Source: Lichenostomus cassidix (taxonomy: Eukaryota > Chordata > Aves > Passeriformes > Meliphagidae). Taken from it: a DNA stretch of 64,000 bases. Below, piece after piece: positions 28,801-40,862 of this stretch. The stretch covers positions 12,329,010-12,393,009 of the forward strand of contig CM039195.1 of the NCBI GenBank assembly GCA_008360975.2, given 5' to 3'. The stretch's first letter is position 1. The number at the start of each line of letters is the position of its first letter. The position numbers and the translations under genes are program-made. A model generated the notes under the pieces. It was not told the DNA's origin, ran no database searches, and saw only the letters and a program-made list of their open reading frames with translations.

Positions 28801-31800
28801 TGAAACTACAAAAAGCAAGAGAGGTAACGGATTGACAGAGGAGGGTGTCCACAATAAATGACAGCAATTCCTTGGAATCAGTGCAGAGCTTCAAGCTCCA
28901 CACATGATTGTCTGTTAGCAGAAAGGATGAACACCTACAATTATTAGAGTTCTCCCCAGTAAAAGATCAGATGGGTTAGAGAAGAGGGAAGGGCTGTGTA
29001 CAAGAAAGGTGGAAAAAAATAGTGGCTAGGAGAGAAATATTTGAATTATTGAAAACCAGCTCATTATTTTCCCTTGAATACATGATCTCATTAATGTTTC
29101 CCTGACATTCATGACCACCTCTGCTATGCAGGCAAAGAGGTGGCTGGGGATCAACTCAAACACTGCAGTAATGCTTCCCTTCAGGCTCTGCCAATGCCTT
29201 ACCCAGGTAGGAACTTTTGGCTCTGCGTGTTTCTAGAGTGAGAGCCCTGGGGAGAGTTCAGATCATCTCTGTAGGTCAGGAACACTGAGGTTCAAACATT
29301 CAGTGCAGACCCTCCCTGCTCAGCAGGGACAGAACATACCTGTTCCAGGGTTGTGCAGCCACAAGGAGCTGCAGGTGCTTTATTACAGACAGCCACGAGC
29401 AGCAGCAAGGCTACTGAATGGGAAAAAGCTCCCTCAGTGCTTGTTTGTGTCATCCTGAGGAGCACAAGCCATCTTTACCCCATCCCAACCCCTGCAGCCC
29501 ACCAGCTTAACACCAAACTGCTAGTGCTGCAGCTGGGATGGTTAAAAGCTCTCATCACAAACCAGTTCTAAAGCCTTAAAATGAGAAGAAAAACCAACAA
29601 GGAGTTGGTGGAATATTCCATCATTATCACCACTTTCCATCAGTATTTTGATTTATGACCAGCATCTGTAGCACACTACATTCAGTCCCTTTAAACACCT
29701 GCAGCCTTAAAGGAGAAATTTAATATGCAGCTTTATTAAGGAAATAAGTAACTGTGAGCCACTGGGGAGAAACATTGACAAACTGACACCCACCTCTTGC
29801 CAGCAGAGATGCAATGCACCCATTCCTCACATTATTGCTGCCCACACAACATCCTAACCCACCCCCAGCTGCATGCAAATTACTCCTGGATCAGTCCTGA
29901 TACCTTACAGCACTTCCAGGGTTTGCTGATGTCCCATCCTAATAGCTCTTTTTAGTTATGATAAGTGTAGAATGTAAGGGTTGTAAAAAAACCTTTCTAA
30001 ATCATGGAGAATATGGCGAAATCCAAACCCTGTAAAATAAAGGGGTTTTAATAAATGTGCAACATGCTGGATAATTGCATGCTGCAATGTATTTTGAAAA
30101 TAAAAATCCTAAGCCAGGTGGCAAGTACACAGGAACTCATCGCCTGAGTGAAAGAAAAGCTCGTCCTTTAGCCTAAAAATACATTTGATAACAAATGTTT
30201 TAGTGCACAAAATGTGTGTCTCCAAGACAGGACACAACACTTCAAAATCAAGCTGACTGAGAGGAGTTTACCTGGTGAAATCCATGAAAACTCAGGAGTC
30301 AGGACCCCTGGACAACTGGACAGTCTTAATCTCATACAAAACAAGAGGTAACACAGTCTATAACTATCAGTGATAGTTGGTTTAGGTTTTTTTTTTCCTT
30401 AAAGTAACAAATAGAATTGTAAATATCTACATTTAAACCTGAGCATGAAAATATTCTGCTTACCCACAAATCAGAGATGTTCCCAGAGCCATTTTTTCCC
30501 CAGATGTCTGTCACAATTACCCAGGAATAAATTACAGAGCTAAAATATCTCCCACAAGTCCTGCTGTCCAGAAGAATCACGCTGAAAATGTTATTTTTCT
30601 GTCACTTAGATTACGTTTTAATGCACTTTCAGTGCTATAAACTGTAGATTCTGAGGCACAGCTCATTGCAAGTGATACGGAATTTCATCCTGGCTGACCC
30701 AGTGCTGCCCAGCCAGGCTGGTTTGCACTTCATGTCTGACAATTTAAACTTTTCTCCCTTTGCTGCTACAGGAGATTTGATGACTGTGTGAGTGGTTACA
30801 GGGTCAGTTCCTTCCCTACAAAGCAAGGCTGTCAGCCTGTAACTGCTGGGGATTAAGGCCATTAACAAGAGGTGCAAGCAGACTCTGGGATGTATTTATT
30901 ACTTTTGTTGGAAGCCTCCTAAAAATAAAAGCCAAACCTTCCAGTTCCTGCTCTCAAAAGCCCTGGTCCTGAAACACACAGGATAATGCTCCATAGCAAA
31001 CAGTGAGTGCAGTAAAAATCCTCTCAGCAACTGAATGTGCTTTCAATATTATTTTAGTTATATTTATTCTTGCTTTCTCATTTTACTGCCTTCTTTGATT
31101 TCCTTCCTTCTGTTATTTCTGACTGGAGCTCTGCAATTCTCTATCACATCCTGAACCAATGCTTTTTGCTGATGGCTCATTGTTTACTGCATTTCTGACT
31201 TGCATGTCTTCCTACTGCAAAATCAATACAGTATTTGGATTTAACATAGAAAGTGAGTGCTAACAGTGCTTTATTCTGTAGCTAACAACACTACCATATT
31301 ATTACTTTTTATGCCCAATAAAAAATGAGAAACTGCCAACTATGGCAGCCAAGGCAAAATAGCAGCCTGGATCTCAGAAATAAACCTGAAAAGCTCTAAG
31401 TGCACATTGGGCTGACTTCACTACCCATGTCACTGGGTTTTATCTACCCATGTTACTGGGTTTGATCTCCATGCAATGGTAATTAATGCTGCAAACTAGG
31501 TTTTAATGCAGAGATCATCACCTAACCTTTCACCAGCATGTCTACAGAGGAGCACAGCAGGAAAATCAGCTCAAGCCCCAGAATATTCTAAAGGAGCACT
31601 GCAGGGAGACTGTAAGCAAAAATTGAGAGTAAGGGGCTAGGGAGAGCAGCACAGTAGTGCAGTGTACATGTGGAACTCTGTGCCAAAACTCAGGAAACAC
31701 AGGATGGGGTGTGTGTGAGGCAGTGGGAAGGCTGGGCAGGGGATCACTGCTCAGGCTCAGCAGAGCAGCTGCTTTAGCCAGCAGAAGCTGCACAGGTTCA

Positions 31801-34800
31801 TTCAAAAGGGAGAGATTGTGATTTAGGAGAAAGTGATACAGAAGCTCGAATGCTGGAGAAATTAAGGAAGGTCTTTGCTGATTAACAAAACTTTAACTCT
31901 TTTTGGTGATGGTTTGGAGTTTTGGGATCATGGGATGTTAGTTAAAATAGAGACTTATGTACAATGTGCAGGAATAATTCCCTTGAGAAAACTGATGTCC
32001 AGAACTCAGGAGGATTTGCAGGTGCAGCAAATTACCCAAACATTTAGGTTCACACAGGTACTGTGTCTGCATGCACACACACACTAACACCTGGTAATTT
32101 ATACAAGCAATGCACACACTTTTACAGAGGTCTGATGAAGCTTAATTAACAAGAAATGTGTCCTAATAATCACGTTATAAACTGTGAAATTATCCATCCC
32201 CCCAGCTAGGATATTTTTTCATCATCATCTTCCATCATGTCTATGAATGCAAGCCTGCCTATATCCCTTTCTTAGGCCATTTTTAGCCATTTTTAGGCTT
32301 TATTCAAGAAAATGCATCTTGAGGAGACTTTGTTTATATTTGTCATATGCCTCAAATTGCTGCTTCAATACTCTGAGTCGGTTTAGTAAATCTCGTTGCC
32401 ATATTCTCATTTTGCTTCCAAATAACACTTGGAGATACACAAATTAAATAACAACTCCTATTTTCTTTACCCAGCAGCACAGTCAGCACTGGATAAAATA
32501 TTTGCAATCCCTACTGTAAATTTTCCAAGGGATAATATATATCTCTTAGATATTAAAGCAAAATACTTTTCCTGCAAACCATAAAGGTTGAAATACCACC
32601 TTTTCCCTACAAAATTTGGCAGAAATAAGTCTAGAAGTAGTTAATTCAGTGCAGATCAAGTCCTTAGAAGCAAGATGATGTTAATAATTACAGGAAAAAT
32701 TAGATATAGTTGCATTTAAACTGGTGCCACATGAAACACGCTTGACCATCTGGTAAAACTGTCTTAGGGTAGGATGCTGGCAGATATTGCATAATCATCT
32801 GCATATGACAGATAATTTTAGCCAAATCTAAATTTAAAAAAAAAGTTCTCATCCTTCTTAAGAAAAAAAATTAAGCTGCTTTTTAAACTTAATAAATATC
32901 TGGAGTTATTTAATATTAATACTGTCTAAATTTCATATAAAAACTACCACATTACAGACACAAAAAAGAAAAAATTACCTTTTTTTTAAACTTTTTTCTA
33001 TGTATTTTGAACAACAGATTGATCTGCCTATAATTTCTCATGTATTTCATTCCTTCAAACCTTTCCAAAGCAATGGCTCAGAAAAAGTTAACACATCAAA
33101 CATTCTTGTGCTACTCAGCCACTCTGCAGTGAAAGAATTATTTGCTCCTACAGCTTAATGATCTGCGATGTGAGAGATTTGGAATTCCTCTGGAAAGGTT
33201 TTCTGAAACAGAATAATATCCACAACTGGTAAATAGGTTGTCCATGCAGAGCAGGTGGCGAAGTTTCCCAATTTATACAGAAATCTATGCAGTCATATCT
33301 CATTTAACTGTGTTGATTTAAAACTCATTATTTAAACAATGCACAAGAAAACAAGTGCACTACAACAAAATGTTATCAGTACTGAAGGTCATTCTCTAAA
33401 TAACACAATGAAACACTTTTCCTAAATTCAACCACTACAAAGAAAAAAAGAGGGGAAAGAAAAAAAACCCATAAAAATTACTTGAAGGTCTAACAAAACA
33501 AATATTGTTATTGAAGATAATTGAATCTCATAGTACTTATTCTAAATACAATATGGAATTAAAGTTGACTGAAGAGATTTGATTTTCCTTAAATACATCG
33601 GAACAGCTGAGAAGGAATAGAAAACCTGTTAAACAAGTTATCTTAAAAAAAAATAAATAAATCAGGAAAAGAACAGTCCATCAGGATGGGATCATCTGGA
33701 AGGACAGTATTTGCTGTCTGAGCAGTCAGACAAAATTCCAGCCTCACAGGAATGCCACAGCACCTTCAACCCTGCAGCTGCCCCTGGGAATTAATATCTG
33801 ACTCAATGAATGAGTGACTAGGGCAGGAGGGAGCATTTGAGGGCTCCATCCCCACCCTCCTCACAGCAGAGCTCACTCACAACCTGAAGCAGGTTGCTCC
33901 ACATCTTTTCTGGGAACTTTAGTTGCTCTGCAGGGAGTCCCCAGGCTGCCCCTGCTCCCAGCCCAGCCTGCATTCCCTGGGCTGCAGCTTCTGACTCCTG
34001 GATTTTGCTGCTCACTATAACCCCATTGTGCTAGAGTATTTTACATTTATTACAGCAGAAGTAGCTCCCCTTTTGGCAGCTCCCCATCCTAAGTAGTGCT
34101 TGCAGTCTATTTAAACAAATGCTGTGTGGATAGAAGCAAATCCATGACCCAAAGTATTTTTATCTATGACCTAACGTGGCTCAATTTTCAGTTTTTCCAC
34201 AGATTGGTCTAAAATATTATTGAATCACTACAGGGCCTAAAGCAACTGGCACTAATCCCAGTAAATATAAGCATCTTGATGAGGAAAACTAAGCTTCAAT
34301 CCAGTGTCCACACTAAGTTTCTTTCACATCCTCTCTTCTATAATTTCCCCACACAATTCATTTGCCAGTCTGGTACCAGTATTGCCAGTATTACCTTCAA
34401 ATAACCACAAGGTCAGGAGCAATAGGAGCCTCTCAAGGATACTGATTTTCTGCAGCCCAAGACAGACCACACCTTTTTTCTTCTTCAGAACTTAAGGAAA
34501 AGTTCTCTTTATCAGCTTGTGTTTGTGAAGGGAATGTCATCATACAACCTGATTTCAGAGTGATGAGCCCAGAGCCCTTCCCAGCCCTGCTGCAGCCCAA
34601 AGGCATCAGCCAGCACTTCTGGTCTGAGAACATCTGAAATAGCAGCTGGGATGTGCCCTGGGCTGGATACGAGCCTGGAAAAGTGTTCCAAAGGAAAACC
34701 TGTGCTCTGGGAAGTACAGTCTCCAAAGTGGCCTGGACATTCACTTCCACACAGAAATGCCATAAAAACCCAAAGATCTGGGTGTTCTCTGCTCTTTAGC

Positions 34801-37800
34801 ATCCAGGAAGGAAGGCTGTGATAAACCACAGATGTGCTTCACAGGTATCCATTAAGAATCAGATCTATCATGAGGTTATTCCCAACTTTCCCAGATGGAT
34901 TTTTGATTCTTACTGTTTGACTGAAAGGGAAAAAGGAAATCAAAGAATCTGATCCTAAAGAATAGAATGCATTGCAAACTGCACTGTAAAGCCTTCAGAC
35001 AAAACTATAATTTTGTTGCAAATAGTTTTAAATTGAAATATACCATAGGATGAAATATAACTAACAGATGAAACAAATAAAGGGAGGACAGATTCAAGAG
35101 TGAAAGAACGCAGAGAAATTAGAAGAATTGATGTGACTGGAATGTACCAAATGCCAACACTGTGCAGTGCTCCACAGGCTGTACAGGGAGAGCAGGGTGC
35201 TGACAACATGGCTAAAATGAGACTGTGTTTTGATAAAATAAATATAAGATGGCTTAGAAGAAAGAAAAACCAAAGAGTGTGTAGAAAAATGCAAAAAAGA
35301 AACTTTCAAAAGAGTCAAGGGTCACGTCCTCAGAACAATGTAATGTAACAGCAGCAGCAGAGCTGGCTATTAGTGAAAACAAGTGAATAAAGTTCAGCAT
35401 CATGAAAGAGTGTAATGAAACTCAATCAGTGGAAAGGCAAATAACTCCAAGCAATAGCTTTGGTGCTGCAATTTCCCCTTGGATAATTTTACTGCAAAGA
35501 ACAACTTAATTCCTCCTCATAATGACTACTATTAGACCAACAGCTATTGCTACTGTCACCTATGAAAACTTTGCTGTGCCAGACAGAATTCCAAAAGTAT
35601 TCCTTACAAACAACACAATCATTTCTTTCTTACCATGATAAAATTAGAGGCATTCACCCATTTGTGAACTACAAAAACTAAGACAACTTTCTGCCACATT
35701 CAGTCAATTCCCATCCTCCTCACACTGTTAATAAGGAGCAGACAATCCAATCAGACAAATACCAGCAGGAAATCATAAGCTGTGGGATCCAACACCAATA
35801 TTTCAGTCACCTCACTACAACTGGCCTGGGTGCAGCCTCTGCAGGTTCATTAATAATGATTATCTATCTCATTAATGACTGTTCTCATCAATGATCACCA
35901 CAGGCAGGGCAGAGCCATCAGCTGCAGCACTGAGCAGGATCATCCTCAGCTACCACATCCTGTTTGTGTCTCATGGCTATCAGTGCTTCCAAAATTCAGG
36001 TGCATCTTTCAGGTACAAACAATAGGGCAGCTTCACCAGAGAAAGCTAAACTCTGCCCCTGGTTCTAATCTGGGGGTGCTGGGGTGGTGTTGTTTATTTT
36101 CTCTTTGTTGGTATTTAGAATTTCATTGTTATTTACCACAGAGAAGAGATAAAAGGAAGTATGCACTGTGAGATACTTCTTAAACCAAAAGCAGTATTTT
36201 CCCCTTTCCTTTTACTCCCCTTCTCTCCAACATACATCAACCAACATAAACAGAGCAATTGAGGTATCTGAAAACTTAACAACAACAACAAAAAAAAAAA
36301 ATACAGTTTTAATAGTTTTAGGTGCAGGTTAGAGATAGCAGATGAAAGCTCCACTTTGTGTTAATTGACTGTGTTTCCTTCCTATCAATGAAACTGCATC
36401 AGCTGGCACCTTCACAACCTGCAGCTTAGCTCAGGCACAATATTGTTCTGAATAGAGACATATAAAATCATGTCTGAACTGGCAATTTAGGTAACGAGAA
36501 TCAATAAAGGGGAAAATGATGCTGTCATGAATACATCATTTATCAGTGAATGCATCTGAAAAGGTCCTGCCCAAGACCAATGGGGAAAAAATAACAAACC
36601 CAGAAGTGTCAGCACAACCCATTTTGTCCCTGTGTTATCTCCCTCCTCTGGGCAATTTGCAAGCAGTGTTCAAATCTGTGGCAGTGGTTGTTGTTTATTA
36701 CATTATCTAAACAGTGCACAGGGCGTCTCTCACACGCAGATTGCTGCAGACACTTCTTTAATTTATCACCATGAAATGATGCATAAGCTTGTTCTAACAG
36801 TGATTCATGGCTTTTTAATTTCTACTCTGCTACTGTCACAAAGCTGAGGTTTTCAGCGCTTTCAAGGTTAGCTCCTGCAGTGTTGGACCTTAAAGCAGTT
36901 ATTCTGATTTAGCAAAGTAGGTCACTGTCACCTCAGCGCCTTCCTTTGATTCCACCATCTTGTCTTTTATTTAATGACTGGAGAGTGGAAGGACTCGCCG
37001 TGCTTCCAGTGCAGGTTCACTCACACCAAACTGTCTGCAGTACAGTCAAGCTGAATTTGTACTTCCCACAAGAACCAAAATTTAAAAAAAAAAAAAAAAA
37101 TCCCAACTTTGTAAGTAAACACTGGGGTTTGTGTGATTCATCTTTATATCAGGTTTGAATGTCAGTTATGTCTGGAGTAAAATTTCATCTTTCCATGAAG
37201 TATTTTTCCTGTTAACAAGATAATAAGCTGCAAGACCGTGGAAATGCTATTTACTACTGCAAAGGCAGATCCACGCCAAGGCGTTGACAAAAACCCTTTT
37301 TTGTTCAGTGCACTCAAACTACTTTTTCTATTATTGTTACAGTATTCCAAACATCTTGGTTCTTTCCAAAACACAGCATTGGTTGGTGCCTTTCTTCCAA
37401 AAGCCAAGCTTATTTTAGCAGTCTATTTGGCCATTGCTTGAAATGCACAAACATATCTACAATTAATTTCATTAGGACATCAGCCCACTGATGAGGATAC
37501 ACCTCTGCTGCCCCTTGTACATCAAACACATTGAAACAGATCTGTTCTGCAAAGCTGGAGCCTCTGTGCTCCCTGAAGCCTCATTACAGAGAGCTCTGGA
37601 CAGCAGGGAGATGTATTTCACCTGAGCAGGGCTGATGGAGAGCACAGGGACTGCAGCCCCAGGCTGGGAGCCCAGAGTGCTGTCATTGCCCTCGGTGGGG
37701 GAACCTCAGGGTTTGAGTCTTCTGCAGCCACCTGTGCCCTCAGCAGCTTTCAAGATCCAGGGAAATTTCCAGATATTAAACTCAGAACTCAAAGACTTTA

Positions 37801-38754
37801 TAATCTCATTGACTCCTCTGCTTTTTTTCACCTCTCCCTTTACCACACCCACAGTTACTCAGATTATTATTGCTTTAAGTTTGTCTAATTATGATGTAGT
37901 ATATTACAAACATTCAACACCACAGTGAGACTGAGCACATCTATGACCTTAACCTTAAGTACCTTCCTGGGAAATTTCCATCAACCCTTCTCCTTCCAAT
38001 AAAAATATTAGTTCAGGTGATCCTAACCAAATGCATTCTGCTTGGCACACAGCCAGTGACTGAAATCAATGTCACATTTGCCAGGGCAGGGTGCATCTCT
38101 TTGGCACTCCATTAGTTCTGCGAGCTGCTGGGAGTCCTGCCAGTGGATGTTGTGGGACAGGTAAACTCTGCCCTGGCAGTGCTTCCCTACCTGAGGCACA
38201 CAAGTCCTGCTGGATGGGGAGCCTGGCTCCTCAGCCTTTATTCAAGAATAAAAATGATGATAACTATGGGAAACATATCACTTTTGCATCCAGGTGTTTT
38301 CAAATTGGTGGCCCAGAAAGCAATATTTCCAATTTTCCAGTTCTACTTACGAAGGTGTATTATACTGTCATGAATGTAAAAATATTTGAAAATACTCAAA
38401 AATTATTCAGAACTACATCTTTCTTATGCAAAGTAACATTTTCACCTTTTTACCCATAGCCAGTACAAAAAAAAAAAAAATTTAAAACACAGACATACAC
38501 GAAAATGTAGAAGATCAAAAAAATTAATAGAGTATCATCTCAGGGGAAACTAATAATCATCCACGAAACATATTCACCATTAATTTATCTGAATTGACTA
38601 TATAGCATATTGTTCAAATCTGGGACACAATTTAAACTGGGCCAAGTAATCACTATTTAACCTAGATTCTGTAAATTCACCTCAGACCATTTCATTTTTT
38701 CCTTAACAGCAAATACTCAATGACCTGCCACAAGACAGAGACAAAAAATATTTT
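25893..38754. other. Long unique AT-rich stretch, no gene seen
   Basis: About 12.9 kb holds no supportable exon or transposon. Small features are a 23-bp tandem duplication at 31421-31466, an A17 run at 37084-37100, an A14 run at 38467-38480 and a purine-rich segment near 28680-28790. The longest frames (98-122 codons, for example 26697-26993 plus and 38091-38459 plus) show no recognisable domain. Old repeats too diverged to see by eye may be present. Confidence 0.5.
31421..31466. repeat. 23-bp tandem duplication
   Basis: Two adjacent 23-bp units begin CTACCCATGT and differ by two bases (CACTGGGTTTTAT against TACTGGGTTTGAT). Confidence 0.75.
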
Positions 38755-38842
38755 GAAAAGCATAGTATTTTCTTCTTGGTCGCATTTGTTGCCACCAAGA
38801 AAAGCATAGTATTTTCTTCTTGGTGGCAACTAATGCCACCAA
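38755..38842. repeat. 44-bp tandem duplication containing a hairpin
   Basis: Units 38755-38798 and 38799-38842 are 44 bp each and begin GAAAAGCATAGTATTTTC. Each unit, plus its next base, contains an inverted repeat with 10-bp arms: CTTGGTCGCA / TGCCACCAAG in copy 1 and CTTGGTGGCA / TGCCACCAAG in copy 2, around a 5-nt loop. The copies differ at five positions, four of them inside the loop (TTTGT against ACTAA). Confidence 0.85.
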
Positions 38843-40076
38843 GGCTATCAGAGAAAAGAAACTGCAACAATATCTCAAAAGAGCTTAATGGCCACAGAAG
38901 GGTTGAGATAAAAAATTAAGCAGCACAAAAAGAAAGGCTCTGCTATCAATATGTAACTGGAAATAGAAAATAATATTCAAAATAAATAGTTTATTGAAAA
39001 ACATCCTCTGCCTATGTGAGAGCAAAAAAGGTGCAACACCACAGCTAATAAAATCGATGATGATGATGATAATGATGGAACCCAGTTCTTGGAGAATCAC
39101 AGACAAAACTCACTCACAGGCACCTAAGGAGAACCTGCCCAGGCTTTGGCCACACTCATTATCTCCTATCAGTACCCAGAGCCTGTGACAGTGATGTCTA
39201 AACAGCAATGCACACATAGACAAAGGACCCCTCTCAGAGAAAAACTGGCAACTACTTTGCCAAGGATCATTTAGCAAAAATGCTTAACGCTGTAGAAACT
39301 TCTAATTATTACAAAGTGCCTTGGAAAGTTTAGTGTCAGCACCAGTCACCAATCAACAGCACAGGGTTTTTACTGCTTCAGAACGAGTTCTTTGCTGTTG
39401 TTTACCAGCAAAAATCCCAAAGTTTTATAGCTCCTGAACGCTGCAGGAAGCAGCTGGATATTTTGCATAATTTTTTGTGAGACAGCCAAGCATGAAGCTC
39501 TTAAATCTTGCTGGTAGGTGGTAACTGCAGTCCAGGCTGGGCTCTGGGGCTGCTGCCTGCAACTGGGGTAGGTGCTTTCCCTGGCACCTGGGGATGATGC
39601 CACAGTGATTTTTGCCTTTTTCTTTAATGCTTTTGTAGTCTTCCCAGTACTTTTGCCTGCCCTTTCTCCAGCTAGAAAGACAAAGCCATTGCAGAGCATG
39701 AAGCTCTTCTCCTGACTTGGTTCTTCCTGAGAACCAAGGTGGAGAACAAAATCAAGAGACACACTGTCATCAACAAGCCCAACTAGTAACAGGGCTGGGA
39801 GGCTCCAGAGAAGAGAAGGGCTTGACCTGGGGGGAATCACATCACCACTTGTCCTCCAAATTGGTGCTTTTGATCAACTTTGCTAATTTCCTCAAACCTA
39901 TCAAAGTGTATTCAGTCCTCTGGGGGTTGGGCTTTTGTGGATATTCTTCCACTGCCCCTGGAGCTCCAAGAAAGATTTACTTGTATGACGTCCTATACTA
40001 ATCTCAAGTTTCATTTCCAGGCTGATAGAGGCAACAGGGGCAGTTCCTACTGCTCTCCTCCTGCATCTCCCTCTCC
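38843..40076. other. Left flank of the provirus, no gene called
   Basis: A short GAT repeat lies at 39056-39077. A 156-codon minus-strand frame (39370-39840) begins at GTG and has no domain I recognise; it could be a relic of an older repeat but I do not call it. The flanks of the provirus (about 39920-40081 and 46560-46681) may together be an older repeat split by the insertion. Confidence 0.45.
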
Positions 40077-40081
40077 CCTTC
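40077..40081. repeat. Target site duplication, left copy (CCTTC)
   Basis: The five bases just outside the left LTR are CCTTC, identical to the five bases just outside the right LTR at 46560-46564. Five base pairs is the length usually made by ERVL integrases. Confidence 0.85.
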
Positions 40082-40657
40082 TGTCCGGGGTTAATGATAA
40101 GACTCTCTCCTCCGAGAGCGAAGGGCCCCGACACCCCCTCCCCCACCCACAACAGAACCTCTCAGATGAAAGTGAAGAAAAAACTATTTATTTAACAAAA
40201 CCACGCAGAGTGCCCTGCAAGGCACAGGGGAAGGGGAAAAGCAAGGTGAAAGGCAGTTATTCAACCTGAATAAAAAGTCCTTTTCTCAGACGCAGTCCCT
40301 CTCCTCCTCGCCCCCACCCGGGGCCGGGTGGAGCTCCCTGGAGAGCTCTGCTGTCCTCTGGCCCTCCTGGGTCTCCGGGTGGCAAAGCAGATCGAAGAGA
40401 AGGGGTCCAAACGAGGAAAAAGAAGAAGAATGGAAAAAACGGGAACAGAGCTCACTCCGACCCCCGTCCAGCACGCAGTCTCTGCCGGGCGACGAATCCT
40501 CCCCCGGAGCGAGGCTTGGGGAAAATGTTTTCAAAAAAACCCGCGTTTCTCTCTGCGGCTGGGTGCAGTTAAAGAGACAGGACCACACATTTTTCTTTCT
40601 TGGGCATATAAGCCAACGATAGGGGATAAAGGATTATCATATCATCAATCCAAGACA
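40082..40657 (-). repeat. 3' LTR of the provirus
   Basis: This 576-bp LTR has TGTC/GACA inverted ends. Against the 5' LTR there are three transitions (G here, A there on the plus strand) and six small indels in homopolymer or short-repeat runs, totalling 9 bp net. A minus-strand AATAAA lies at 40187-40192 and a TTATAT box at 40606-40611. The G-rich end of U5 reads GGGTGGGGGAGGGGG on the minus strand. The remaining overlapping frames in the LTR are not genes. Confidence 0.95.
40187..40192 (-). terminator. Polyadenylation signal AATAAA of the 3' LTR
   Basis: A canonical AATAAA hexamer on the minus strand lies 105 bp before the end of the LTR, within GTTAAATAAATAG. A T-rich stretch follows. This is the expected place for 3'-end formation of the viral RNA. 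The same hexamer in the 5' LTR is at 46080-46085. Confidence 0.6.
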
Positions 40658-40673
40658 TTCCACCCCTTATTCC
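40658..40673 (-). other. Polypurine tract
   Basis: On the minus strand the 16 bases directly before the 3' LTR read GGAATAAGGGGTGGAA, purine except for two T bases. It abuts the TGTC end of the LTR, where plus-strand DNA priming should start. Confidence 0.8.
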
Positions 40674-40862
40674 ATAGCATTGGCTTAAGGCCCACCTTAA
40701 CATCTTCCAACTTCAAACACACACATATATATATACACATATATACATATATACATATATACATATATACATATATACATATATACATATATACATATAT
40801 ACACATAACTATGTACAAATAATGTCACGAACGGTGAACGGTGGTATGTTGCCATCCCAACC
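40674..40862 (-). other. Proviral 3' untranslated region, no env
   Basis: Only 189 bp lie between the pol stop codon and the polypurine tract. No frame for an envelope protein, dUTPase or accessory protein fits. Nearly half of it is the microsatellite at 40716-40807. Confidence 0.75.
40716..40807. repeat. CA/TA microsatellite (ATATATAC units)
   Basis: A short CA and TA run passes into about nine tandem 8-bp ATATATAC units and ends in ACACAT. It sits inside the provirus, between pol and the polypurine tract. Confidence 0.9.

Noticed and set aside
39370..39840. 156-codon open frame on the minus strand
   Set aside because: It starts at GTG, has no recognisable domain, splice sites or codon evidence, and lies in repeat-like flank DNA. 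It could be an old repeat relic, but this cannot be shown here.
40328..40822. 164-codon plus-strand frame across the 3' LTR and microsatellite, and its counterpart in the 5' LTR
   Set aside because: It is antisense to the virus, overlaps other LTR frames and runs into a microsatellite. LTRs are not expected to code here.
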